Assembly (NCBI RefSeq): GCF_943734655.1
Contig: NC_071354.1
Coordinates: 48,437,044 to 48,501,043, forward strand
DNA: 64,000 bases
Reading direction: 5' to 3'
From: Sabethes cyaneus
Taxonomy: Eukaryota > Arthropoda > Insecta > Diptera > Culicidae
This document shows, in pieces, positions 1 through 11,119 of the stretch. Numbering within the stretch: the stretch's first letter is position 1; every line of letters starts with the position of its first letter. The notes beneath the pieces were generated by a model, which saw nothing but the letters and a program-made list of their open reading frames with translations, did not search any database and was not told the DNA's origin. The position numbers and the translations under genes are program-made.

Positions 1-1283
1 TAGCTCTTGGTACCTAACGCCGATAACCACTCCAGCCCGCCATACATGAGTATGGACTGGACCACGTTGGCTAATAGCCTTCGCTTGCTGCCATATACCG
101 CAGAGCTATTTGACATCATACGAGACAAGGACATCAGGAGTTTTAAGGACCGCTTTAATGAAATAGTGCAGTCCCCGACGCTGATATTTGCTTGCTGCAC
201 CGACTTGCGGTTGTTCACCAGGATAACCTCCGTTTTATGATGCGCTAGCTCAAGTTTCCTGGATCGCATCCAATCTTCAACAATGCTTATAGAGTGGGCA
301 ACCGTCAAATCAACCTCTCTGATAGATTCACCGCAGACTTCTAAGGTGATGTCGTCCGCAAAGCCGACAATCACCACCCCTATCGGGAACTTTAGCCTCA
401 ACACCTCGTCATACAAGACGTTCCTCAACACCGAGCCCAGTATGGAACCGTGCGGAACCCCTGCGGTGATTGGAACGCTCTTCTGACCCTCCTCCGTATT
501 GTAGAAATAATTTTCCAGAATCCTGTACAGCGACACCGGCATTTGGACGTTCCGAAGCGTGTTGGCTATGGAGTCCCAACTAGCGCTATTAAACGCATTT
601 CTCACGTCGAGCGTGACAACTGCGCAATAGTGGATACCTGTCCTCTTGCGCTGGATTGCCACCTCGGCTGTCTCAGTGACAAATAAGATGGCATCTAACG
701 TAGATTTGCCAGTTCGGAAGCCGAATTGGTTCCTTGACAGGCCGTTTGTACCCTCAGTGTACTGTACGAGTCTGTTAATAATAATTCTCTCCAGCACCTT
801 GCTGGCAGTATCGAGCAGACAGATCGGCCTATATGACGAGGGGATTCTCCCGGAGGATCGTACCCGGAGGTTCTCCCGGCTTCGGCAACAGGACCAGGTT
901 CTGTCGCTTCGATCTGTCCGGGAAGCGGCCAGCTCCCAGGCATCTACTCATTACTGCCCCGAATAATACCGAAGCCTCTAGAATAGTCGCTTTAATGGCC
1001 ATATTCGGGAGTCCGTCTGGCCCCGGTACCTTGCTCACCTTTAGGGATTTAGCGATCTCAATGAGTTTGTCGTTCGTAACCGTCACTTCCTCCCTGACCT
1101 CTAAACCGCCGTCGCCCACGTTGCTTTGGATGTTCGGCTGGGAGGCCGACCATTCTACGTTATGGTCTGAGATACTGGAATGTCGGCCGTGGGACGACTC
1201 AATAGCCTGGGGCCAGGGCCCTGGCTCGTGACGCGGAAAGAGGCACTCGATGATCCGCGACAGCATCTCTGGCGATTGCTCTG
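1..1283 (-). pseudogene. R1-clade non-LTR retrotransposon ORF2, reverse transcriptase part (frameshifted, runs off the window)
   Basis: The product would be the reverse transcriptase of an R1-type LINE, which copies the element RNA at a nicked target site. On the minus strand the reading runs from a linker with LFPRHE (near 1230) through PGPDG (near 1025), LLPKPG, YRPICLLDTASKVLERI (about 835-785), GVPHGS (near 445) and the catalytic GFADD (about 351-365), and is still open at position 1. The first part (1266-836) and the rest lie in different frames, so there is a frameshift near 835-845 between LLPKPG and YRPIC. The stretch after LKLL near 125 passes straight to MSLSRMM, so roughly 25 residues of the usual R1 sequence appear to be lost in frame. 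The apurinic-type endonuclease that should precede the RT is absent; the sequence joins gag zinc knuckles directly. The R1 assignment rests on motif order and is fairly secure. Plus-strand open frames here are shadows. Confidence 0.85.
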
Positions 1284-1554
1284 CTTAGCATCCCGTTGGC
1301 CGATACATATCAGGCACTTGGGCGACGCATTACAGTCCCTCGCCATTGGCGTAGCTAGTGGGGGTGCCTGGGGTACCAGGCCCCCTCCAGAATTCTTCAG
1401 GCTCCCTCCAGAAATTTTGCCCATTGTAATTAAAAAACCGGAAAAAATTCAGTGTATATGTTCCCACTGCGTAGATGTTCTCGTTTTTACTAGGCATCGC
1501 AAACGCGTAGTTGTCGTCGTCGTCAGTAGCCGTCACCGTCAGTATTCACCTTAA

Positions 1555-1670
1555 GGGCCAAACAGAATGCTGCGTCAATGCGTCCGTCTGCGTTATTCTG
1601 ACAGTTTTCCCATGTGCTTACTGTCAAATTGACGCTGACGGATGAATTGACGCAGCATTCTGTTTGGGCC
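1555..1670. repeat. 116-bp fold-back element (MITE-like) inside the hAT element
   Basis: The left arm GGGCCAAACAGAATGCTGCG (from 1555) is nearly identical to the reverse complement of the right arm ending at 1670, with one transposed base in the first 25. Pairing continues inward for about 50 bp with mismatches (GTCCGTC / GACGGA). No coding capacity. The target duplication is not clear; TTAA/TTTA flanks are only suggestive. Confidence 0.6.
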
Positions 1671-1689
1671 TTTATGCTGTTTTAAGTAG

Positions 1690-2150
1690 TCGTCACCATT
1701 CAACTCCATCTTTGCACGTTAAACCTACCTGTTCCTGGTACTGGTGCAGTTGGTGAATAGAACTGTTTTCGTCGCACTGTCGTCCGGTATTCTTACGACG
1801 TGTCCGGCCTACCGTAGCCTTCTGACTTTCGCCAGATGACGATGGGAATCTCTCCAAATAGTTTCTATAGCTCGTGATGCATATGCCTCTGCCACTCTCC
1901 GTTTTCAGTTTGAATATTGAATAACATGCAAGAAGTTTACAATGTAGCTCTGATCAGTTGCATCAATTTATCCGGAAAACCGTGTTCATGCTTTTTCTGC
2001 CATAGTTGACCTCGATCGAGTGCATCGTATGCTACTTTGAATCAGTAAAGATTTGATGCATGTGCATGTTGTACTCCCGATATTTCTGCAAGTCGGATGG
2101 TAAACACCTCATGAAACCCGCCTGGTATTTCCCTATAAAACCCTGTGCTA
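1690..2150 (-). pseudogene. Degraded RTE-clade LINE fragment (RT and C-terminal pieces) inside the hAT element
   Basis: On the minus strand, 2150-1935 reads YQAGF, then AYDALDRGQLW (RT palm region) and HGFPDKLMQLIRATL. After an internal deletion, 1925-1735 reads ENGEWQRHMHHEL, IPIV and TSTRNR, which is the C-terminal region seen in the better RTE copies of this window at 10160-11119 and 53166-53445. Frameshifts and stops are frequent. The fragment sits wholly between the hAT TIRs. Confidence 0.65.
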
Positions 2151-2309
2151 TCGGTGGTAGCCGGCGTAGCAGGGTCATAATAAACTTTTTTTGGAAGGCA
2201 CCCCCTAGCCCCCCTCCAGGAAAATTAACTAGCTACGCCAATGTCCCTCGCTATATGGCTCGTACCGCCACATCTCCTACACAGGTGGCTTCGGTCTGGC
2301 CCCTTACAG

Positions 2310-2337
2310 CTTACTTACTTACTTACTTACTTACTTA
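2310..2337. repeat. (CTTA)n / (TAAG)n tetranucleotide microsatellite
   Basis: About seven tandem CTTA units interrupt the first zinc knuckle of the R1 gag. The same tetramer forms the 3' tail of the RTE LINEs in this window (11121-11136 and 53026-53036), so it could be the tail of a nearly completely 5'-truncated RTE insertion or an independent expansion. Confidence 0.6.
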
Positions 2338-3218
2338 TTTGTGCCCTCTCTCAAAGCACCGGAAGCAGGCCCCCGGCTGCTGGAACACGCTCAGTGGGCA
2401 TAAGGACCATCCCACCTTCAGCTTAGCCACTTTCAAGGCTGCATTTGCGTCTACCAGTGGAAGTCTTATATTTGCTACCTGGGTTCCCGCCGGCTCCTTA
2501 CGCAGACGAACTGCCTCGGTAGTCACCACCACGTTACATTGCTCCTTGAGAGCTCATGCTAGTTCGCCAGCTTGAGGGATCTCGTCCAGGTTTTTCAGCT
2601 GGAGAGTCATCTAGGGCATTAGTGCGCGGATCTGTACGCTATTGCCAGCAGAACCCTTTTCAGTGGCATTCTTTTTGAGCTCAAGGGTCATGTGGCGAGA
2701 GCGGCGGATACTCCGCACATCCGCTCCAAGACCCTTCAACTGATCATCCCCTCTCATGGCCTTTAAAACTTTCGAATATTTCGGCTCCTCAGTTTTGAGG
2801 ATAAGGGCATCGCCTTTGCTCCTCTTTTTTCTGGCCACTTTCGGTGGAGTTCGATCCTCCTCTTTCTTCCTGGCCTTCTTCTGTTTGAAAACTTTCACTG
2901 GTTTTCGGACGCTAACAGCGTCTTGTTACCCCCAGTGGGTTCATCGGTTGGCTTACGACCCTTTGCTATCAGGCGCTTCTTCGGGCCCGTGGGGGTTTCT
3001 TCCTCTAGGGACTGCCTTGCGCGTTTGGTGGATGCCTTGTTGTCGTTGTTGCTCCGTAGTCGCGAGAGCCACGGTGTGGTCAGTCATTGACGGGCAGGCA
3101 TCCGTTTGCGCAGACCTCGATTCAAACGCCTTCTCGGTCTCTTTCTCTACCACTTTGACTCGCGCTTCGAGTTCGCTGTGCTCCTTCGTCGCAGCACGCA
3201 TGGTGCCCTGAAGCATGA

Positions 3219-3307
3219 AAAAAACCAAAGCCTGGGTGCTAATACCGTTATCGAAATTTGACCTTCTTTTTTTATACGACAGACTTCGCAACCAGCTGTT
3301 AGAATAC
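3219..3307 (-). mobile_element. 5'-truncated SINE copy inserted in R1 gag
   Basis: In minus orientation this is the 3' half of the SINE family seen at 32620-32812: CTAACAGCTGGTTGCGAAG, then TCAAATTTCGATAACGG, ending GGCTTTGGTTTTTTT. Direct repeats AAGCATGA flank it (3211-3218 and 3308-3315), which supports target-primed insertion. The tRNA-like head is missing. Confidence 0.7.
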
Positions 3308-3606
3308 AAGCATGAGCAGACTTTGTTTCAGGTCCTTCGCTAGGGTGCTGCGACCTGCCGCGATCTCGATAATGGTATCGAGCTGATGAGACGCCGCTAC
3401 CACTTCTTAGCATGTCTCTCTTTCCTGACACTTCTTTTTTAGCGATGGGCGATGGATTGCAGTGTCTGGCGTAGATGCATTTGGAGCGACAGGTGTGCCA
3501 TTTCCCTCAAAAGTTATTATCAATCGTTTATAATGTACAGGAAGTAACTAGAATGATTTTGCCAGAAATTGAGATTGAATAATTGGATATATTTATTTTG
3601 TTAAAT

Positions 3607-3812
3607 GCCCAGTCAGTTTCGAGGTACAATGGTGGTCTAACAAACCAGCCGTCGTATATTCAAATCTCGGTTAGGCGGTGCTAGCTAGATAGAGTCAGTA
3701 GGAACATTGCACTAGCCCCGTAATTGTTCTGTACTCCATCAGCCGGCTACGAAGTCTATTGGTAAAGAAGGGTCAAGTCTTAGAAAGGCATTAAAGCCCA
3801 AAGCTTTGCTTT
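3607..3812 (+). mobile_element. Full-length tRNA-type SINE with 15-bp target duplication
   Basis: A 206-bp copy lies between perfect direct repeats TTTATTTTGTTAAAT (3592-3606 and 3813-3827). It has a B-box-like ATTCAAATCTCGG near 3659, the family core (TCAGCCGGCTACGAAGTCTA near 3738), and a GCTTTGCTTTTTT tail. The A box is poorly conserved. The same family occurs at 3219-3307, 11240-11415, 19620-19800 and 32620-32812. Transcription would be by RNA polymerase III, with mobility supplied by a LINE. The LINE partner is not evident. Confidence 0.8.
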
Positions 3813-3827
3813 TTTATTTTGTTAAAT

Positions 3828-6800
3828 AGGGTAAAGAACCGGTTTTAAGCAGTCTAAACGGGTCACTGATTGTTTTACCTTATTACAAGCGATGGGTTGA
3901 TTAAGTGGGGGATATCAGCATACCAATCTTCTTGCTATCTTTAGTTCTTCAAGCTGTTACCATTGGAAGACACTATTGTTGTGCTAAACTTTTGATTTTC
4001 CGCTTTAAAAGTTGGAGCGGTGGAACGCATTTTGATCAGTCCGAACATATTTTCACCCTCAAGGTGCCTTTTTAAGCAATCCTGAAATCTGAATTTTTTT
4101 ATGTCCCCGTAAAAAATCCCTCGAACTTTCCCCCTATTCAGTAAGTTCGCGTTCCTATCCGCGACCTACTAATCAGCATCTGATGCGTAATCGGCATAGC
4201 GTATCGGCAAAGATGCGTAAAATGCCATCTGTCTAAATTGTTTATCGGGGCATACACTCACCGCACCGTTCGGCAAACGGTATTCGTCGTCTCTTTTATT
4301 CTCTAGTGTTCTTATGGGAAACTGCGAGTTTGACGTCTCACTCGCTGTTCATAAGGATGGTGGGAGAACAAAAGAGGTAAACATAGCAGTACGCACGGTC
4401 CGACTCAGAACAGTGTTGTCAAAGCAAATAACATTGAAACACATCGTTGCTTCATTAAATCACTGAGAAAATCTTCAAAAATTATTGAAAAAGCTGTCTT
4501 TTCTGTTGTTTTTAATAAAGAAAAATTAATTATGAACATACATTTCTCTTGAAAGTATTGAATCACGTTTTCACCATTGGAGGTTTCAGTTAATTTCAAA
4601 CCTATAATTCTTATTTCCAGAACCGAAACAGTTTCTTGGCAACACGATAGTTTATCAGTTTTGCTGCAGCTGCTGCTACTGGTGAACAGGTTCCGTCAAT
4701 TCAGAATTTGTTTTCAGTTTTATTATACAATAATAAAACTTTCGGCTAGAGACAAAGCCTTAGATAATAGAAAAAAAGAGAGTGAATAATATGGTATGTG
4801 ACAATTGAGTGCTTGACTTTTAGAGTGGTTGTAATCAGTGCTGAAAAATGTGATGGATTCGTTAGTAGCGAGGTGGCGATTGCCTTCAGCAGCTGAAAAA
4901 TGTACGTTTTTGGTCAACAATTTTTAATTCATCAAATTTCTTGTCGGAAACCCAGTAAATTGTGTTTGTGTGAATCAAATGTATGGTTAAGTGATTTGTG
5001 AAGATGATCCTATCAAAAGATTTTGAAAATATGAATAAAAAAGTGCATTTTCGGCTCATTTATTTTGAACTGATTAAAATAGGTAACATATTTTTTTTTG
5101 CATTAACTTTGATTTATTCAACTATTGATTTTTAATACATTTGATATTGACAAAGCGAGGGATTCAACATAATGTTTTTCAGCTCTAAATTTTTGGTAGT
5201 TACTGGTAAGTGTTCACCTGATTTCTTTTTTTATCGATAATTTACATATTAATGCTGAGCATTAGGGTTTTTAATTATTAAATAAAATCCTACCTACTTA
5301 AATATAAAGCTCGCGGATGAGCACGGCATCAGAACACAATGCACTGTTTTTAATTTTATCTGCTTGAGAAGCAATGGTGTCAAAATAGGTAACACTGCTC
5401 GTTCCTTACCCTAATTTCATAACAAATTCAAAAAGAATCCAAAACTTGCAAAATTCCAATGGCGATGACGCGTTGATTACATCCACCTATCGATTACACC
5501 ACCTATATATAGTATTATAAAAACCGTCCGAAGTACGGGTCACTTGGTTGGAAAGCAGTTTTATCAGAAGGTTCTAATGGAGCTCATAGTTCTATAAACG
5601 GTTTAATGAAATTGGTCATGAGAACCACTAGAGGAACGCAATCAAACTAAAATTGCTGCTGCTGGGGATGTCAAATATAGATGCTTTGAAAAGTTGTAAA
5701 ACCAGCGGTTTGGCAAAATTTATCCCCTGCGAGATTTGCGTGGTAATATTCCGTTTTGTTCGTAGGCATTACGCTCAATCATCGTTCTAAATCACCTGCA
5801 ACATCTAAAGCCGTAGGTCCCCTGTAAAAATCATCCTTCAAATATACTGTGTCAGGTCGTCGCTTCTGTTGCAATCGTAAATCTTGATCCAACACTTCAA
5901 CAGCCTCTTTGTGGCTTCATGAAGAGTTTGCCCACTAAAATTTTACAACCCCGTTATCATATATTCTAAAACCCGACAAAACGATAATAGCCACCCATCG
6001 ACTGTTGGCCGGGACACTCGTGTTTTTTGTTTAAACTTCTACGGGTGATTGCTCTGGGACACACCTGATTACCCTTTTTCTGCTCCCTGTGCGACAATCG
6101 AGCAGAGGGTATCAATAAGTTATCGCCGTTCAATTGCTGTATTCGCGCCCTTTCCGGCAAAGAAAAACATCATCCCTATTCTCGCATTTGGCATCCATAA
6201 CCATAACACATAAATAAAACCACCGCCAAGCATCTTTAACACATCATTACGGCAACACCCTCGACATCAATTCGTCCAATCTACCTCTCTATCTACATAT
6301 GCTGTACGACGCCATACAATACAAGCCACATACGACCGAGGCACACCATTTACCGCCCAACTCCAAACGTGCTTCGTTCGTGCTCGCGCCACGCCGGCAT
6401 CCTTCATCCACCCCCTTTTGCATCCCAACAGGCAACGCAGCATCAGCAACATCACCAACCAATTCGACCCCGCTTTCTGAGCCTCACTAAAAGAGTCCTA
6501 AACAGCGAGAAACTGTTGTCGTTCGTTTGCATCCTCTTCGGCGGCCGCGCTCTCTATAGCCTGTGTCGGTTGACTCACAGCTCAGCTCAGCAGCCAAACC
6601 GGTATAAACATCAAATTTTACGATATTGTTATATAATTTCATCATTTTCTTACCACTCAGTAGCACAAGTAGCATCATCATCAACAATCCACCCACATAT
6701 GCTGGCTGGCTGGTTCGCTGGCTGGCACGGCCAGCGTCGAGAGTGTCATCCTTTCTGATTCCTTATCGAGTTCTTACCGTCGGTCGTAGGCTGCGTTGCA

Positions 6801-7736
6801 TCCAGGTTATGTTTCGGTTTTCGGTTTATGCGAATGGCTACTTTGATGACATAAAAACTAAGTCGAAGGTCGTAAAACGCACATGTCATTTCGAGCTGCA
6901 ACGCAGCTCAGGTAAGGCCAATAAAGCAAGCATCTGAACTAACAACTGCGATCAGCTTTGCTGATCTTTATCTTCTACGCCCGAAGCTGGCGGCGTCAAT
7001 TGAACCGAGTTGTAGATTGCAATCGCTAGGTCTAGCTGGTAGACAATAGCGACGATTGGCTCGTGTTCACCTTTCGCTTCAGGGAACGAGTTTCTGATGA
7101 ACCTCCGTGCTCGATTGAAAGTTTTCTTTTGTGACAATACACTAAGACAAAGTTTGAAGAAATCCTTTCGGAGATCAATCTTTTTGCATCATTAGTTAGA
7201 AGTTTCACAATGTTTACTTTGTAATTACATCTAACTGTTTGCTGCAGCACGAGGAATGGATTAGCCCGAAGGTGTATGTGCCTGGCCGATTGTCTGGTGA
7301 CAGAAAGGAAATGTACCTGGTCGGGAAATTCGATACACTCCAATTGAAGCGTGCGTTTTGCATTTTGCTGCTGGAAGGTTTTATCATTTCTAAGTGGAAG
7401 TAGACTAAGAAAAAAATGCTGACACATGAAAAATGCTACCATTTATTATATTATTTTCACTAAATTACGTTTGAAGTGTATAAAATGGCAGTAAGCATTT
7501 GTTGTCATCATGCACGCTGACATTGAAAATCTCGGACTATACGCTCATAAGCATAAATAAGGCTACATTGTTGAATCATCTGTCTGAATCTATAAAGTTT
7601 TCTCAGCAACCAAGGAAAATTATTACATGGAAAATAGTTTTCCGCAAAACTTTCCATAGCAGCAGAAAACTTCTAATCAAACTTACCCTACGCTACGGAA
7701 ATTTTCAAGAATTTTTAGAAAGATTAAGAACGTTTC
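3828..7736. other. Spacer without recognised gene
   Basis: AT-rich 3828-5900, then a somewhat GC-richer stretch at 5950-6950. No open frame shows a recognisable domain; the longest (plus 6369-6758, minus 7032-7442) lack codon structure or motifs I know. Two copies of AATAGGTAACA (5080, 5382) lie in the AT-rich part. I see no RNA gene. It ends at the RTE target duplication (7725-7736). Confidence 0.5.
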
Positions 7737-7840
7737 GAACGTCTGTCCACCAAGGAGGTGCGGCTCAAACAGCGTCTGTTCTCCATGTTAGGGGCGGCTG
7801 ATTATTATACTCGTCCTTATGCCAGCAGGGACTCTAAACA

Positions 7841-9642
7841 GTGCTGTGCACGATGGTCCTCCGGCGAGACAGGGGGTTAGGGGCAGGCCCAACAAGCCGC
7901 CCTGGAAAACTAAAAGTTACCAACAACGAAGAAGAAAATAGGGAACGGAACAATCGGCGTCGACCCACGCGACGAAATAAGGACTACGATTGGAAACTCG
8001 GGACATGGAATTGCAAATCGCTCGGCTTCCCGGGTTGCGATAGGATAATATATGATGAATTACATCCCCGAATCTTCGAAGTCGTAGCACTGCAGGAACT
8101 TTGCTGGACAGGACAGAAGGTATGGAAAAGCGGGCATCGAGCGGCTACTTTCTACCAGAGCTGTGGCACCACCAACGAGCTGGGAACCGGCTTTATAGTA
8201 CTGGGAAAGATGCGCCAGCGTGTGATTGGTTGGCAACCGATCAACGCAAGGATGTGCAAGTTGAGGATTAAGGGCCGTTTCTTCAATTACAGTATCATCA
8301 ATGTGCATTGCCCACACGAAGGGAGACCCGATGATGAGAAGGAGGCGTTCTATGCGCAGCTGGAGCAGGTGTATGATGGCTGTCCGCGACGGGACGTGAA
8401 AATCGTCATCAGTGACATGAACGCGCAGGTAGGACGGGAAGCTATATATAGACCGGTAATCGGGCCAAACAGCCTGCATGCCGCAACGAACGACAACGGC
8501 CAACGATGCGTAAATTTTGCAGCCTCCCGCGGAATGGTAGTCCGAAGTACCTTCTTCCCCCGCAAAGATATCCACAAGGCCACCTGGAGATCACCAGACC
8601 AACGAATAGAAAACCAAATTGACCATATTCTAATCGACGGTAAATTCTTCTCTGATGTTATAAACGTTCGCACCTACCGCAGTGCGAATATAGATTCGGA
8701 TCATTTCCTAGTTGCAATTTGCATGCGCTCAAAACTCTCGACGGTGCATAACACGCGTCGAAGTCGTACGCCGCGACCCAACATCGAGCAGCTACGAGTC
8801 ACCGGAGTTGCCCAGGAATACGCGCGGCAGCTGGAAGCAGCGCTACCAACGGAAGAGCAACTTGGCGCAGCAACTCTTGAAGATGGTTGGAAAGGCATTA
8901 AGACCGCCATCGGTAGCACTGCACTAGCCGCACTAGGTACAATGAATCCGAACCGAAGAAACGATTGGTTCGACGGCGAATGCGAGCAATTAGTGCAGGA
9001 GAAGAATGCAGCACGTACGAGGATGCTGCAACACCGTACGAGGGCGAATGTGGATCGATATAAACAAGCACGGAACAGGCAAAACTCGGTTTTCCGGAGG
9101 AAAAAGCCCCAACAGGAAGATCGGGATCGCGAGGCGATGGAAGAACTGTACCGTGCTAACGATAAAAGGAGGTTCTACGAGAAGTTAAACCGCTCGCGCA
9201 AAGGCCATGTGCCGCAGGCCGATATGTGTCGAGACTCAGACGATAATCTTCTCACGAACGAACGTGAGGTGATCGAGAGGTGGAAGCAGTATTATGACGA
9301 GCACCTTAACAGCGATGTAGCTGAACATGGAGGTGACGATATGGCAATAGATCTTGGAGCACATGCAGAAGACGACAGAATACCAGCCCCTGACCTCCAG
9401 GAAGTAGCAGAAGAGATCGGTCGGCTGAAGAACAATAAAGCGGCTGGGGCTGATCAGCTACCCGGCGAGCTGCTGAAATACGGTGGTGACGCACTGGCTA
9501 GAGCGCTGCACTGGGTCATTGTCAAGATTTGGGAGGATGAGCTACTACCGGAGGAGTGGACGGAAGGCATCGTGTGTCCGATCTACAAAAAGGGCGACAA
9601 GTTGGATTGTTGCAACTACCGCGCAATCACACTGTTGAACAC
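7841..9642 (+). pseudogene. RTE-clade LINE polyprotein, N-terminal endonuclease and start of RT (truncated)
   Basis: Encodes the apurinic-type endonuclease and the first part of the reverse transcriptase. The endonuclease spans about residues 50-300: GTWNCKSLG (54-62), the metal-binding glutamate in ALQE (83-86), SDMNAQ (191-196, usual GDFN), QIDHIL (259-264) and the catalytic SDHFL (286-290). A basic, helical linker follows (residues 380-460). The RT then begins with EHLNSD, LKNNKAAGADQLPGELLKYG, LPEEW, ICPIYKKGDK-type CPIYKKGDKLDCCNYRAITL and LLNT, near 9640. The frame continues to 9754 only through inserted sequence and ends in a stop. About 110 RT residues that follow in the related copy at 43690-44419, including the first catalytic aspartate region (FVDFKAAYD), are gone. 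Start chosen at the ATG at 7841. Vertebrate and insect genomes often mis-annotate such frames as craniofacial development protein 2-like. It is not a host gene. Confidence 0.85.
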
Positions 9643-10171
9643 CAAGGAAAGGAAACCATGGATTCAATTATTAAATTTATTCAAAACTCGGATGAAATAT
9701 AATTTCAGAGTGAATTGTTTACACTGTGTAAGTTTCTTCGACGGTTTAACATAAGTTATAACATCCCAGTAAACCATTTGGTTTGTATATCTCAATTGCA
9801 ACTGAGGTATACGAAATCATATCTGAACGAAAAAGTTATATTTCACGCCATATAAGAACATATATGTACCAAAGTGGAGGCGATATACGTGCGAAAACTT
9901 TGACAACTATTTGTAATTCTATTTTGCGTAGTTTTTATAACACGCAACTAAATACTCCTGAATATATGATTAAGATATAGTCAAATATTGCAATTGTCTA
10001 TACTGCTTTATAATTCACAGTCATGAATTGTATATGAAGACACGCACGACTGCAAAACAACTTATTGTTCACTTCGGTTTGACATACTCTAATCATTATG
10101 CAATTCCAATGTGAAATTGACATGAAAACGATTTAATGTGAACTTTTTATTACGATTTTGTGTTATCTGGG
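9643..10171. mobile_element. Insertion/replacement block inside the RTE reverse transcriptase
   Basis: The RT reading stops after LLNT near 9640 and resumes at GSRRGLRQGD near 10172. Between them lie about 530 AT-rich bases unrelated to RTE. The inner part, 9765-10171, begins CCCAGTAAACCA and ends TGTTATCTGGG, whose reverse complement is CCCAGATAACA: a possible short TIR of a 407-bp element. No target duplication is visible, and about 330 bp of RT is missing, so this is not a simple insertion. 9643-9764 is unassigned. Confidence 0.5.
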
Positions 10172-11119
10172 TTTGGATCTCGAAGAGGGTTACGGCAAGG
10201 TGATGGGCTTTCATGTTTGCTGTTTAACATCGCTTTGGAGGGTGTGATAAGAAGAGCGGGTATAGACACGAGTGGCACGATATTCACGAAGTCCGTCCAG
10301 CTTCTTGGTTTCGCCGACGACGTTGACATCATTACACGTACCTTTGAGAGGATGGCGGAAACGTACATCGGACTGAAAGCTGAAGCCAAACGGATAGGAC
10401 TTGTCATTAATGTATCGAAAACAAAATACATGAAAGGAAGAGGTTCTAAAGAAGTGAATGCTGACCTCCCTCCCCGGATTCATTTAGACGGTGATGAAAT
10501 CGAGGTGGTAGAAGAGTTCGTGTATCTGGGCTCACTGGTTACCGCAGACAACGACACCAGCAGAGAAATACAAAGACGCATTATGGCAGGAAATCGTGCC
10601 TACTTTGAACTCCGTAGGACGCTGCGATCGAACAAAATTCGCCACCGCACGAAGTTAACAATCTGCAAGACGCTGATTAGACCGGTAGTCCTTTACGGCC
10701 ATGAGACATGGACTATGCTCGCGGAGGACCAACGCGCCCTTAGTGTTTTCGAACGGAAGGTGTTGCGCACCATCTACGGCGGAGTGCAGATGGAAGACGG
10801 AACGTGGAGGAGACGAATGAACCATGAATTGCATCAGCTGCTTAGGGAACCACCCATCGCTGCCACCGCAAAAATCGGTCGCCTGCGATGGGCTGGACAT
10901 GTCGTGAGGATGTCGGACGACTGCCCGGTTAAAAAAGTTCTCAATAACGATCCGACTGGAACGAGACGGCGGGGCGCGCAGCGAGCAAGATGGATCGATC
11001 AAGTGGAAGGCGACCTGCGGACCCTACGTAGACTACGTGGCTGGCGAATTGCGGCCATGGACCGAGTAGAATGGAGACGACTTCTTCGTACAGCAGAGGA
11101 AACCACGGCCTGGAGCTGA
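10172..11119 (+). pseudogene. RTE-clade LINE polyprotein, second half of RT and C-terminal region
   Basis: This is the remainder of the polyprotein begun at 7841 and is in the same frame. It reads SRRGLRQGDGLSCLLFNIAL (RT block), FTKSVQLLGFADDVDII with catalytic FADD (about 10310-10321), SKTKYM, FVYLGSLVTADNDTSREIQR, KLTICKTLIRPVVLYG, ETWTM, FERKVLRTIYGG, RRRMNHELHQLL, GRLRWAGHVVRMSDD, and finally GAQRARWIDQVEGDLRTL to TAWS and stop. The open frame extends about 12 bases upstream (10160) into the inserted block. The C-terminal region is complete and directly precedes the TAAG tail, so this end is intact. On its own the fragment cannot work because the first RT blocks and endonuclease are disconnected. 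Confidence 0.85.

Larger units (their letters stand above)
1344..2243. mobile_element. 900-bp non-autonomous hAT-type element with 16-bp perfect TIRs and 8-bp target duplication
   Basis: The left end CATTGGCGTAGCTAGT (1344-1359) is matched exactly by its reverse complement at 2228-2243. The flanks are identical 8-bp direct repeats TCCCTCGC (1336-1343 and 2244-2251). An 8-bp duplication and a CA-initial TIR are hallmarks of hAT transposons. Removing the element and one duplication restores the second zinc knuckle of the R1 gag (ARDCN). The interior holds a degraded RTE LINE fragment and a small fold-back, and no transposase, so it moved using enzyme supplied elsewhere or swallowed later insertions. 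Confidence 0.85.
1276..3510 (-). pseudogene. R1-clade non-LTR retrotransposon ORF1 (gag-like, CCHC zinc knuckles), multiply interrupted
   Basis: ORF1 of R1-type LINEs encodes a nucleic-acid-binding protein that packages element RNA. On the minus strand the N-terminal part reads LDTIIEIAAGRSTLAKDL (about 3395-3340), then after a SINE insertion an acidic helical segment with ATKEHSELEARVKVVEKE (about 3200-3140). A basic Lys/Arg-rich middle follows (about 2900-2800), and then tandem zinc knuckles: CFRCFERGH (about 2360-2335) and CRRCGGTSHIARDC (CX2CX4HX4C, about 2272-2245, finishing at 1343 beyond the hAT insertion), with CLIC after them. Several frame changes, a TAAG microsatellite in the first knuckle (2310-2337), the SINE at 3219-3307 and the hAT element at 1344-2243 break it. 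It belongs to the same copy as the RT at 1-1283, because the zinc-knuckle reading runs into the RT linker near 1280 with the endonuclease missing. Confidence 0.75.

Noticed and set aside
829..1231. Plus-strand open frames across the R1 RT
   Set aside because: They are shadows of the minus-strand RT, which has recognisable catalytic motifs.
7841..9754. 637-codon frame as a host endonuclease/exonuclease-family gene
   Set aside because: Endonuclease plus RT linker, flanking target duplication and TAAG tail show it is an RTE LINE.
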